Below, piece by piece: positions 1 to 6,609 of a stretch of DNA of 8,326 nucleotides. Position numbers and translations under genes: made by a program. The stretch is from Succinivibrio sp. (GTDB lineage: Bacteria; Pseudomonadota; Gammaproteobacteria; Enterobacterales; Succinivibrionaceae), in NCBI GenBank assembly GCA_017959135.1, contig JAGDBH010000082.1, forward strand, positions 1 to 8,326, read 5' to 3'. Under the pieces are notes generated by a model. It saw only the letters and a program-made list of their open reading frames with translations, was not told where the DNA came from and made no database searches. The first letter of the stretch is position 1. Each line of letters opens with the position of its first letter.

Positions 1-1620
1 GTAATCTTTGGAAGTTGGCTCCTTTCCGCCTGGTAAAGACAGACCGAATCTTGCCAGCTGAGTAAACAGAAGTCCCAGTTTCTTCTCTGTTGGCTTGGCA
101 TGAACACGGTACAGAGTCTGAGCATTCTTTGACGCCACAAAGCAGGCAGCTGCAACGTTAGCTGCAATCATGCACTCTTCAATAACCTTATGAGCATCAT
201 TTCTCTCAAGAGGCTTGATACCCTCAATTTCCATGTCCTCATTAAACACGAAATGAAGCTCTTCTGACTCGACAGAAACACCGCCACGATTGATTCTATC
301 CTTCTTGAAAGCAAGATACAGGTTATGAAGTTCTTTTACATCCTCTACTACGCTTTCATGCTCATCAAACTGGACAGTACCCTTCTCCATCATCTGCCAT
401 GCTTCGGTATATGTCAGACGGGCGTGTGATCTCATAACTGCAGGATAGAATTTGTAGGAGGTAATCTTACCCTGATGAGAGATCTCCATTTCAGCAGTCA
501 TACATAATCTGTCAACATTTGGATTAAGAGAACAGATTCCATTTGAAAGCTTTTCAGGAAGCATTGGAATTACAAAGTTAGGGAAGTAACAGCTGTTGCA
601 GCGATTTACAGCTTCCTTATCCAAAAGAGTGTTTGGCTTTACATAAGTAGAAACATCGGCAATACTTACCCACAGTCTCCAGCCCTTGCCTTCCTTTCTA
701 CAGTAAACAGCATCATCAAAGTCACGAGCATCCTCACCATCAATGGTTACAAGAGGAAGTTCGCGAAGATCGACTCTGCCCTTGGTATCTTTTTCAGATA
801 CAGTATCTGGTATTCTTGATAATGATTTTAAAAGGTTCTGAGGCCATACGTTAGGGATGTCATTTCTTAACACAGCCATAACGATGATGTTATTAAGATT
901 GCCGATATCCTTTACCACTTCTCTGGTCTTGATTTCAAAACCGGTGGTATCTCTTTTGACAATCTGAGCAATAACCACGTCACCTGAGGTTGCCTCACCC
1001 AGTGATTCCTTTGAATTAAAGAAGAACTTTAACTGCTTAAGATTTGGTTCATCAGGAGAGAATCCAACCTTTTTGCCAGACAGAGGAATTACTCTTCCCA
1101 GTACACACTGTCTTACCTTAGTAATGTTTCTGATATAAGCAACATCACCTGATTTTGAAACCACAGCTTCAACCTCGTCGTTTGGCAGAAGAACAAAATC
1201 AGAATTAAGTCTGTACTGTTTTCCTGTTTCATCGGCTACGCAGTAGTTATAAAACTTCTCCCCAATTTCAGCAGACATGGCAGGATCTTCAACACAAAAG
1301 ACCTTTGATTTAAAAATCATCAGATCATTTGGTGCTGTATAAGAATTTCCCTGGCCTAATGGAATCAGGCAGCCTTTATCCACGAGATCCTTTAAGCACT
1401 CTGAATAGTCCTTTTCAGAATAACGGGAAATGTCGCCTTTAAAACCGACTTCTCCCATTAAATAGGAGCATACTCCCAGATTTGATTTGTTTGAAAAATC
1501 AAGATGGTATAGAGCTGCAACAACATATAGTGCTACTCTGAAATCTGCTTCTATTTTTCCTTTTGGAGCATTCTTTAATGCTAAAAGTGAGTTAATTCTT
1601 TTTTTATCGTTTGTATTCAT
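1..1620 (-). CDS. rnr: Ribonuclease R (3'-5' exoribonuclease), N-terminal 540 codons, truncated by the window edge
   Basis: RNase R degrades structured RNA processively from the 3' end in the cytoplasm (mRNA decay, rRNA quality control, tmRNA-linked decay). The frame is open from the ATG at 1618-1620 to base 1, giving 540 residues; the family is about 800, so the end of the RNB domain and the S1 and basic tail lie outside. Residues 1-95 look like the N-terminal helix-turn-helix region, followed by cold-shock-like domains. The catalytic motif TIDGEDARDFDDAVYC supplies metal-binding D294, D300, D302 and D303. Next come YFPNFVIPMLPEKLSNG (Y345), the ARLTYTEAW segment, IEECMIAANVAAA, and R505 in LYRVHAKP. 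These match E. coli RNase R rather than RNase II. The D302 position is about 22 residues later than in E. coli from memory, so the N-terminus is slightly longer. The start is fixed by an in-frame TAG eight codons upstream; the ribosome site is weak (GAG, 7 nt spacing). The gene probably has its own promoter in the gap after hemW. Confidence 0.96.
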   Translation of the reverse strand, partial: MNTNDKKRINSLLALKNAPKGKIEADFRVALYVVAALYHLDFSNKSNLGVCSYLMGEVGFKGDISRYSEKDYSECLKDLVDKGCLIPLGQGNSYTAPNDLMIFKSKVFCVEDPAMSAEIGEKFYNYCVADETGKQYRLNSDFVLLPNDEVEAVVSKSGDVAYIRNITKVRQCVLGRVIPLSGKKVGFSPDEPNLKQLKFFFNSKESLGEATSGDVVIAQIVKRDTTGFEIKTREVVKDIGNLNNIIVMAVLRNDIPNVWPQNLLKSLSRIPDTVSEKDTKGRVDLRELPLVTIDGEDARDFDDAVYCRKEGKGWRLWVSIADVSTYVKPNTLLDKEAVNRCNSCYFPNFVIPMLPEKLSNGICSLNPNVDRLCMTAEMEISHQGKITSYKFYPAVMRSHARLTYTEAWQMMEKGTVQFDEHESVVEDVKELHNLYLAFKKDRINRGGVSVESEELHFVFNEDMEIEGIKPLERNDAHKVIEECMIAANVAAACFVASKNAQTLYRVHAKPTEKKLGLLFTQLARFGLSLPGGKEPTSKDY

Positions 1621-1783
1621 ATAGTTTCTCGTCGATAGTCTCTACTCTATATTGCGGGGGAAATAATAACAGGTAGAGTGGATCGTATTTATCCTGAATT
1701 CCGTTCGTATAGTTACTACAGATGGCCTGTAGAAAATCTGATGTTGTAAAATCCCGCTTTTTTGATTTGATTTCTCTTTTCAA
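1604..1783 (-). CDS. Possible 59-codon leader ORF overlapping the rnr start (TTG start, unproven)
   Basis: Reading toward rnr, a frame opens with TTG at 1781-1783 and stays open to TAA at 1604-1606, 17 nt inside rnr in another frame. The peptide begins with a lysine/arginine-rich stretch (KREIKSKKRD), has a middle segment LYLLLFPPQYRVETIDEK, and ends YEYKR. It looks protein-like, with mixed charge and aromatic residues, but I recognise no family. Against it: there is no ATG or GTG, no Shine-Dalgarno sequence, and the TTG sits right at the expected transcription start of the extended -10 just upstream, so it would be leaderless if that promoter is real. In favour: rnr has a weak ribosome site, and an overlapping upstream ORF could supply coupled translation. 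It may equally be a chance open frame. Confidence 0.22.
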   Translation of the reverse strand: MKREIKSKKRDFTTSDFLQAICSNYTNGIQDKYDPLYLLLFPPQYRVETIDEKLYEYKR

Positions 1784-1787
1784 TGAA

Positions 1788-1796
1788 ATTATAGCA
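1788..1796 (-). promoter_or_regulatory. Extended -10 promoter candidate for rnr
   Basis: On the minus strand the bases read TGCTATAAT, a perfect consensus -10 hexamer with the TGn extension. No good -35 hexamer lies 16-18 nt upstream, as expected for extended -10 promoters. It would start RNA near 1781 and leave a leader of about 160 nt before the rnr ATG. The hexamer is half of a 7-bp inverted repeat (ATTATAG at 1788-1794, CTATAAT at 1802-1808). The rest of the 1621-1908 gap holds a CTACAG/CTGTAG hairpin (1716-1732) and a CTCTAC/GTAGAG repeat (1640-1678); I see no convincing terminator after hemW. Confidence 0.5.
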
Positions 1797-1908
1797 TCTT
1801 TCTATAATCAGCTATGTGGATGAACAGTGTGTTTTACAAAAGTACATTGTCCTACTGCTCATTTTTGACAAAAACTGTTTTCGTGAGGAGGGTGATTGCA
1901 GTTTACTC

Positions 1909-3042
1909 CTAATCCAAAAACATTTCCAGAATATCATTGAGCATCCATTTGCCCTTTGAAGTAAGACGATAGGACTCACGGTTCATTTCAAGCAATCCCA
2001 AGGATTGAGCCTCTTCTAGTTTTTCTCTTACAGTTTCAAAAGAAAGTCCTGTAGTTCGCTCAAACTCGTCATATCCGATATCATCAAAAATACGCAGTCT
2101 GTTCAGCATAAACTCAAAAGGTAAATCCTCAGCGTTTACTTTCTGAAGCTCTAAGACGCCTGTTTTTATCTGAGAGATGTACTCTGACGGAACTTCATTA
2201 TTAGCCTTTCTGAAGGTATCATCTCCAAGCTTAAGTTTGGAATGGGCTCCAGCTCCAATTCCAAGATAGTCTCCAAAGTACCAGTAATTCTGATTGTGAA
2301 TACATCTTCTGTCTTTGGTAAATCCAGAAACCTCGTAGCGCTTAAAGCCTTTCTCTGATAGAAGATTAAAGCCCTGCTCCTCAATATCGGATAATGCATC
2401 TTCAGATGGGAGGACAGGAGGTTTGAGACCAAATGCAGTATCTTCCTCAATGGTCAGCTCATACCAGGACATATGATTACAGCCTAGCTCTACTGCTCTG
2501 TTAATGTCCTCTATCGCCATAGCGACACTCTGTTTTGGCAGACCGTGCATGATATCAATATTGAAGTTATCAAAGCCGGCTTTAATCACATTCTCACAGC
2601 ACACGATAGCATCTCTTGAATTGTGAATTCGCCCCAGAGCTTTAAGAGAGGAGTCGTTAAAACTCTGAACTCCAATACTGATTCGGTTAACACCAATGTT
2701 TCTGTAGTCTATTAGATTTTCAAGATTTACAGTTCCAGGATTTGCTTCCATGGAAATTTCTGTATTTTCAGAAAGATAAGGAGAGATTCTGTCTATAACC
2801 TTTCCCATATCCTTTGGAGAAAATAGAGACGGAGTACCTCCACCAAAATATACGGATATAAGAGATCTGCCCTCAAGATATTTCTCATATAGAGAAAATT
2901 CTGAAAGCAGAGCGTTTACATAGCTGTTTTCCTCAGATGCTGTCCTGTTTTTTACAGGGTATGAGTTAAAGTCACAGTAAGGACACTTTCTCACGCACCA
3001 GGGATAATGTACGTATAATCCGATTGGCAGAGTTGAGATCAT
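1909..3042 (-). CDS. hemW: Radical SAM heme chaperone HemW (formerly oxygen-independent coproporphyrinogen oxidase-like)
   Basis: HemW binds heme and a 4Fe-4S cluster plus S-adenosylmethionine and delivers heme to membrane targets; it is not the porphyrin-synthesis enzyme HemN. The 377-residue length matches the family (about 378 in E. coli). The radical-SAM motif is VHYPWCVRKCPYCDFNSY with C16, C20 and C23; the residue two after C23 is F25, not the extra Cys of true HemN, which supports HemW. Further SAM-domain marks are YFGGGTPSLF (65-74), EANPGT (99-104), RISIGVQSF (120-128) and the IDIMHGLP strand. The C-terminal part (about 300-377) is the HemN C-terminal winged-helix-like domain. The ATG overlaps the rdgB stop by 4 nt (ATGA), so translation is probably coupled; there is no strong ribosome site of its own. 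The rdgB-hemW order is the same as in E. coli. Confidence 0.95.
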   Translation of the reverse strand: MISTLPIGLYVHYPWCVRKCPYCDFNSYPVKNRTASEENSYVNALLSEFSLYEKYLEGRSLISVYFGGGTPSLFSPKDMGKVIDRISPYLSENTEISMEANPGTVNLENLIDYRNIGVNRISIGVQSFNDSSLKALGRIHNSRDAIVCCENVIKAGFDNFNIDIMHGLPKQSVAMAIEDINRAVELGCNHMSWYELTIEEDTAFGLKPPVLPSEDALSDIEEQGFNLLSEKGFKRYEVSGFTKDRRCIHNQNYWYFGDYLGIGAGAHSKLKLGDDTFRKANNEVPSEYISQIKTGVLELQKVNAEDLPFEFMLNRLRIFDDIGYDEFERTTGLSFETVREKLEEAQSLGLLEMNRESYRLTSKGKWMLNDILEMFLD

Positions 3043-3635
3043 GAAAGATTGTGCTCTAGTTTATAGGTTAAAGCTGCCAGAGCTCTTCCTCTATGAGAAA
3101 TCAGATTCTTAATCTGAGGAGGAAGCTGAGCTGCAGTGCACTGACGACCGGTTACCATGAATAAAGGATCATAACCAAAACCGCCTGAGCCTATTTCCTT
3201 ATAGCCAATTGCTCCTTCCCAGGAAGATAAAACTGTCAGAGGAACAGGATCATCCTTATGTCTTACAAGGCACAGTGCACAGTAATATCTTGCAGATCTT
3301 TTATCGGAAGGTACATCCTTCATTAAATCCAGAAGTTTTAAATTGTTGCTCTTATCATCGCCACCGGAAAAACGGGCTGAGTAAATTCCAGGAGCTCCGT
3401 TTAAAGCATCCACAGATAAACCAGAGTCGTCTGCCAGGGCCCACATACCAGTTTTCTCTGCAGCATATCTTGCCTTTAAGATAGCATTCTCAATAAAGCT
3501 TTTTCCGGTTTCCTCAGGGGATTTAACTCCAAGCTCCGACTGAAGAACAATTATGAATCCTAATGGCTCTAAGATTGCTCTGAACTCTCTAGCCTTTCCT
3601 TCATTTGCAGATGCTAAAACAATTGTTTTTTCCAT
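3039..3635 (-). CDS. rdgB: dITP/XTP pyrophosphatase (Ham1/RdgB family)
   Basis: RdgB hydrolyses the non-canonical nucleotides dITP, ITP and XTP to monophosphate and pyrophosphate, keeping deaminated purines out of DNA and RNA. The 198-residue length is standard. Motifs in order: VLASANEGKAREF (6-18, substrate-binding S-x-N-x-x-K-x-x-E), ETGKSFIENAILKA (42-55), ALADDSGLSVDALNGAPGIY (66-85) with D69 and D70 for metal binding and catalysis, SARFSGG, the GSGGFGYDPLF base-recognition segment, and SHRGRALAAL near the C-terminus. All key residues are present. The start lies 2 nt after the stop of the upstream flavoprotein and the stop overlaps hemW by 4 nt, so all three are probably one transcript. 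The ribosome site is poor, suggesting coupled translation from the flavoprotein. Confidence 0.96.
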   Translation of the reverse strand: MEKTIVLASANEGKAREFRAILEPLGFIIVLQSELGVKSPEETGKSFIENAILKARYAAEKTGMWALADDSGLSVDALNGAPGIYSARFSGGDDKSNNLKLLDLMKDVPSDKRSARYYCALCLVRHKDDPVPLTVLSSWEGAIGYKEIGSGGFGYDPLFMVTGRQCTAAQLPPQIKNLISHRGRALAALTYKLEHNLS

Positions 3636-3637
3636 TT

Positions 3638-5068
3638 TTAATGAACTCTAAATTTATTACTCTTCTTTAATTTCTCAACTGCATTCTGTGCTGCAATTCC
3701 AATTGCAGACTCTGCTGACAGATTCGCAAAATTATATTCTGAAAGCTTTTCAACGGTATAGTTATTTTCCATTGCCAGTGCCAGGAAGTTTGCTATTTTA
3801 TCACCTTTGTACGCACATAGCTCAGCTCCGAGAATCTTATGAGAGGTAACGGAAGTATAAATACTCAGAATACCGCCATCTTCTCTTAATCCTCTGTAAT
3901 GGCCCTGAGCAAGTCTTACTTCGGTTGTAATAAAAGTATCTCCAGTCATCTTTGCATACTTTCTCATATCTTCAAGAGAATTACCGACAATCGCCAGAAC
4001 AGGATCTGTATATACAAGATTGATTTTTACCTGAGAAGGCTTATCGGAAAGAACAGGATAGTTTGCAGCGTTTATACCTGCATAACGTCCATCAGAGAAA
4101 GCTACTGAGGATAGGAAAGTATCGCGACAGACATCTCCTGCAGCAAAGATATTAGGGACAGAAGTCTGCATATTCTTTTCGTTGATTTTGATGATTCCGT
4201 GAGGCATCAGCTTGATACCGATTTTCTGCAGATTCATTCCACCGACATTCGGAATACGGGCTGTTGCTGCAACGATACTTTGCATATGCAGATAGTTCTC
4301 GTAGCCCTTACCATCAACATAATAAATTGTATAACCGTTATCTCCATCATCATCCATGGCGGTTACATAGGTATCAACATATAGTTTGAATCTGGAAGAA
4401 AGAAGCTGATGAGCTACCAGCAGTACTGACTCATCGGTAAGCTGCCAGAGTTTTTTCTGGCCGAATACAACTGTATCAACACCCAGATATGATAATGACT
4501 GACCTAACTGAAGACCAACCTTGGTGCTGCCAAATACAGCAACTGACTTTGGGAGAGTCTCAAGCTCAAAAAACTCATTTGAGGTCAGAATATTCTTCAA
4601 CCTTGACTGCTCAAAAGTTACCAGAGGAGAAGAACCAGTTGCGATTACAGCGGTTTCAAATTGGATCTCAACAGACTCATCAACGCTTACATTGTGATTA
4701 TCTATAAATTTAACTTTTCCCCTGATTCTTTTGTTTTCAGGGATTTTATACATAAAGGAGAGAACATCTGACGTTGCTCGGGATCTGACAGCTCTTAAAG
4801 AAGACAGGACATTGGAAGTATCGGGCTGAACAGGGACAGGAAAACTGATACCGCATTGTTCGAGATTTTTTAGCGCTTTTAAAGATTGAGCTGCGGACAT
4901 TAAAAGACTGGTAGGAAGTTCACCTGAACGTTGCGCCGTCGTTCCGACCGGACCAGAATCAACAATGATACAGTCGGCGCCGTTCTCTACTGCACTTTTA
5001 TATGCTTCAATTCCAGCAGAACCTGCACCTATAATCAAAGTATGACACTCAATTTTTCGAGTTTCCAT
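3638..5068 (-). CDS. Dihydrolipoamide-dehydrogenase-like flavoprotein lacking the redox disulfide
   Basis: The 476-residue protein has the layout of class I pyridine nucleotide-disulfide oxidoreductases: N-terminal FAD motif LIIGAGSAGIEAY (11-23; G14, G16, G19), VIATGSSP (141-148), NAD domain from about 175, second FAD motif TSVPNIFAAGD (302-312), and C-terminal dimerisation domain from about 348. Its closest family in my memory is the Vibrio/Photobacterium lipoamide dehydrogenase branch with GPYGTTCARVGCMPSK. Here the ungapped equivalent is GPVGTTAQRSGELPTS, so the two redox cysteines are A45 and E50. The C-terminal His and Glu of the active site appear as N449 and S454. The NAD motif GxGxxG is G180-STKV-G185 (second Gly is T182), and the usual Glu after it is Q187. 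It should therefore not act as a lipoamide dehydrogenase. It may still bind FAD; function unknown. The ATG has AAGGA 6 nt upstream. It leads the rdgB-hemW operon. The absence of frameshifts or stops argues against a pseudogene. Confidence 0.85.
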   Translation of the reverse strand: METRKIECHTLIIGAGSAGIEAYKSAVENGADCIIVDSGPVGTTAQRSGELPTSLLMSAAQSLKALKNLEQCGISFPVPVQPDTSNVLSSLRAVRSRATSDVLSFMYKIPENKRIRGKVKFIDNHNVSVDESVEIQFETAVIATGSSPLVTFEQSRLKNILTSNEFFELETLPKSVAVFGSTKVGLQLGQSLSYLGVDTVVFGQKKLWQLTDESVLLVAHQLLSSRFKLYVDTYVTAMDDDGDNGYTIYYVDGKGYENYLHMQSIVAATARIPNVGGMNLQKIGIKLMPHGIIKINEKNMQTSVPNIFAAGDVCRDTFLSSVAFSDGRYAGINAANYPVLSDKPSQVKINLVYTDPVLAIVGNSLEDMRKYAKMTGDTFITTEVRLAQGHYRGLREDGGILSIYTSVTSHKILGAELCAYKGDKIANFLALAMENNYTVEKLSEYNFANLSAESAIGIAAQNAVEKLKKSNKFRVH

Positions 5069-5101
5069 GACAAATCCTTAGCAAGACTCTCCATTTGTCA
5101 T
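5067..5101 (-). promoter_or_regulatory. 9-bp inverted repeat covering the flavoprotein start codon and ribosome site
   Basis: ATGACAAAT (5067-5075) and ATTTGTCAT (5093-5101) are perfect inverted complements separated by 17 nt. In the minus-strand mRNA the 3' arm contains the AT of the flavoprotein start codon and the loop contains the AAGGA ribosome site (5075-5080 region). A folded hairpin would tie up the start codon; alternatively the dyad could be a protein-binding operator. The repeat is seen directly; its role is inference. Confidence 0.45.
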
Positions 5102-5144
5102 AAATTCTAACAAGATAGAAGTCATATTTCCATTAAGTTTTGCG

Positions 5145-5225
5145 GTTCCGAAAACTGGTGAGCGGAACAGCCCTAGTATATTCTGTGACCAGAATGATTT
5201 TGTACTTTTTTCACATCGGCTGTTC
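5145..5225. promoter_or_regulatory. Nested and competing inverted repeats in the flavoprotein leader/promoter
   Basis: Three perfect repeats are interlocked. GTTCCG (5145-5150) pairs with CGGAAC (5163-5168). GAACAGCC (5165-5172), overlapping that arm, pairs with GGCTGTTC (5218-5225). Inside the latter sits ATTCTG-TGAC-CAGAAT (5180-5195). TGTTC (5221-5225) could also pair with GAACA (5241-5245). The first two stems cannot form together. On the minus strand TATACT (5175-5180) is a usable -10 hexamer, with the small palindrome lying in its spacer region. These could be operator half-sites or an RNA switch; nothing matches a riboswitch class I know. Confidence 0.35.
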
Positions 5226-5308
5226 AGGATTCTTTGTTAGGAACATTTACGAATTTTTAAGATACCGCAAAAAATTAAAACAAACTCCATGAAATTGAGC
5301 ATAAAAAA

Positions 5309-5336
5309 TTGTAACTTCATCTTTTTAACTTATATT
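5309..5336 (+). promoter_or_regulatory. Possible sigma-70 promoter for the Bug protein gene
   Basis: TTGTAA (5309-5314) and TATATT (5331-5336) are separated by 16 nt. The -35 matches the consensus at 4 of 6 positions and the -10 at 5 of 6. Transcription would begin near 5343, leaving a leader of about 50 nt. In such AT-rich sequence chance matches are common. Confidence 0.35.
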
Positions 5337-5394
5337 CAGTATATGTAGGAGTACTTTGAGTATTTAAAAAACGTTATCCTAGGGATCAGTAATA

Positions 5395-6375
5395 ATGAAA
5401 ATTAGTTCTGCATTGTTTTTTGGTATTTTTTCTGCATTTATTTCCTTCTCTTCTGTTGCAGGAGACTGGAAGCCTACGCAGGATGTCACCATTATTGTTC
5501 CTTACAAGGCTGGTGGCGGCACTGATATGAGTGCTCAGGCAATCAAGACTGTGGCAGAGAAATACATCAAACAGAAAATAATCATCGAGAACATAACGGG
5601 TGAAGATGGTATTTCAGGAGTAAAAAAAATCGTAAAGGCAAATCCTGACGGACATACTATCGGTTATGTAAACCTTCCTACCTTCGCAGCCATGAGTTAT
5701 CTGCCAGGAGCATTCTTTCAGGTTTCAGATGTTGTCCCTATCTGCGGACAAAATACAGAAACCGCTATTATTGCTGTAAATGCAGACAGTAAATATATGA
5801 TGATCGAAGATCTTGTTGAAGATGCAAAAAAACATCCAGGAAAAATCAAGGCATCAACAAATGGCTATAAGGCTTCATACCATACAGGAGCACAGCTTTT
5901 TGCTCATTCAGCAGGCTTTGAATACACGGCAGTTCATTGTGATGGAACCGTTAATCAGCTGGCAAAACTCTTAACCAAGGATGTTGATTTTGTCTGTGTA
6001 ACCTTTGCTGAAATTGCAGACTATGTTTTATCAAACTCCCCAAAAATGAGAGTACTGGCAGTCTTTGGCAATAACAGAATCTCAGCGCTTCCTGATGTTC
6101 CAACTCTTGAGGAGGCTGGTTATTACAATAAATGGTATGGAACCATTAGAGGCATAGTTGCTCCTCACGGCGTGTCAGAAGATGTTGTTAAGTACTATAC
6201 CAATATCTTTAAGAAAATAATGACAGATCCAATTGTTGTAAGAGAACATTTCAAAAAACATATGACTCTTGATTATCAGGATAATCTGAACTTTGAGGCA
6301 GCAATAACCCAGTTGGATTATTTCTGCAGAAACATAGAAGGAACCATATATAAGGATGAGGGAAAAGACGAGTAA
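5395..6375 (+). CDS. Tripartite tricarboxylate transporter substrate-binding protein (Bug/TctC family)
   Basis: Bug proteins are periplasmic receptors that capture small carboxylates (citrate, dicarboxylates, aromatic acids and others) for TctAB-type transporters. The 326-residue length fits the family. Residues 1-23 form a signal peptide: MKISS, a hydrophobic core rich in Phe and Ser, then SSVAG before DWKP; there is no lipobox Cys. The mature N-terminus carries the family signature VTIIVPYKAGGGTDMSAQ (31-48). Later marks include PGKIKAST, a GAQLFAHSAG helix and ISALPDVPTLEEAGYYNKW near the C-terminus. The ligand cannot be predicted. The ATG follows AGGGA by 9 nt. No TctA or TctB membrane gene is next to it, so it is a solitary receptor that must use a transporter encoded elsewhere or act as a sensor. 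It is divergent from the flavoprotein and ends at its own terminator, so it is probably a single-gene unit. Confidence 0.93.
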   Translation: MKISSALFFGIFSAFISFSSVAGDWKPTQDVTIIVPYKAGGGTDMSAQAIKTVAEKYIKQKIIIENITGEDGISGVKKIVKANPDGHTIGYVNLPTFAAMSYLPGAFFQVSDVVPICGQNTETAIIAVNADSKYMMIEDLVEDAKKHPGKIKASTNGYKASYHTGAQLFAHSAGFEYTAVHCDGTVNQLAKLLTKDVDFVCVTFAEIADYVLSNSPKMRVLAVFGNNRISALPDVPTLEEAGYYNKWYGTIRGIVAPHGVSEDVVKYYTNIFKKIMTDPIVVREHFKKHMTLDYQDNLNFEAAITQLDYFCRNIEGTIYKDEGKDE

Positions 6376-6408
6376 AGATTGATCTGCATCATAAAAACAT
6401 TCAGGACC

Positions 6409-6438
6409 ACACCTCCTACAACAGGAGGTGTTTTTATT
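6409..6438 (+). terminator. Rho-independent terminator after the Bug gene
   Basis: ACACCTCCT (6409-6417), loop ACAAC, AGGAGGTGT (6423-6431) form a perfect 9-bp stem, followed at once by TTTTTATTT. It begins 33 nt after the stop codon. A run of five A lies at 6394-6398, so some bidirectional activity is possible, but no minus-strand gene ends here. Confidence 0.93.
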
Positions 6439-6541
6439 TCTCATCATGACTATGGATATAAATTAGACAAGAAATAGATACATTTAATTCGCTCAAAAGA
6501 TGATACACAATCGCACGATTAATCAGTGTTATTTAGAAAAT

Positions 6542-6585
6542 TATGATAAAATAACTCGGTTTGTCGATTCTCTTTGGAAGAGAAT
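6542..6585 (+). promoter_or_regulatory. Permease leader: weak -10 candidate and a perfect 8-bp hairpin
   Basis: TATGAT (6542-6547) is a possible -10 hexamer (5 of 6) without a good -35; the 8-bp palindrome GATTAATC (6517-6524) sits in the -35 area. Downstream, ATTCTCTT (6567-6574), loop TGG, AAGAGAAT (6578-6585) form a perfect hairpin ending 15 nt before the ribosome site GAGGA (6601-6605), which is 4 nt from the ATG. There is no T-run, so it is not a terminator. I see no purine riboswitch core and no PurR box in 6440-6609. Confidence 0.35.
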
Positions 6586-6609
6586 ATTGCATAAAAAACT
6601 GAGGACATT

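Larger units (their letters stand above)
5069..5394. other. Divergent intergenic region between the flavoprotein and the Bug protein, rich in dyads
   Basis: No convincing gene lies in these 326 nt. They contain the start-codon inverted repeat, a cluster of overlapping inverted repeats (5145-5245), candidate promoters in both directions and the Bug ribosome site (AGGGA at 5381-5385, 9 nt before the ATG). The section from about 5250 to 5375 is very AT-rich. A 27-codon hydrophobic minus-strand frame (5237-5320) has no ribosome site and is probably chance. Confidence 0.6.

Noticed and set aside
1871..1906. A terminator after hemW from the AAACTG/CAGTTT repeat
   Set aside because: The stem is only 6 AT-rich pairs with a loop of over 20 nt, too weak to call.
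5185..5215. A CRP site suggested by TGTGA followed later by TCACA
   Set aside because: The half-sites are about 20 nt apart instead of 6, so they do not make a CRP operator.
5237..5320. Minus-strand 27-codon hydrophobic frame upstream of the flavoprotein, resembling a single-span membrane peptide
   Set aside because: No ribosome site, very AT-rich sequence in which hydrophobic frames arise by chance, and no sign of transcription specific to it.
6440..6609. A purine riboswitch or PurR operator ahead of the purine permease
   Set aside because: I looked for the conserved junction and loop bases of the purine aptamer and for the ACGCAAACGTTTGCGT-type box and found neither.
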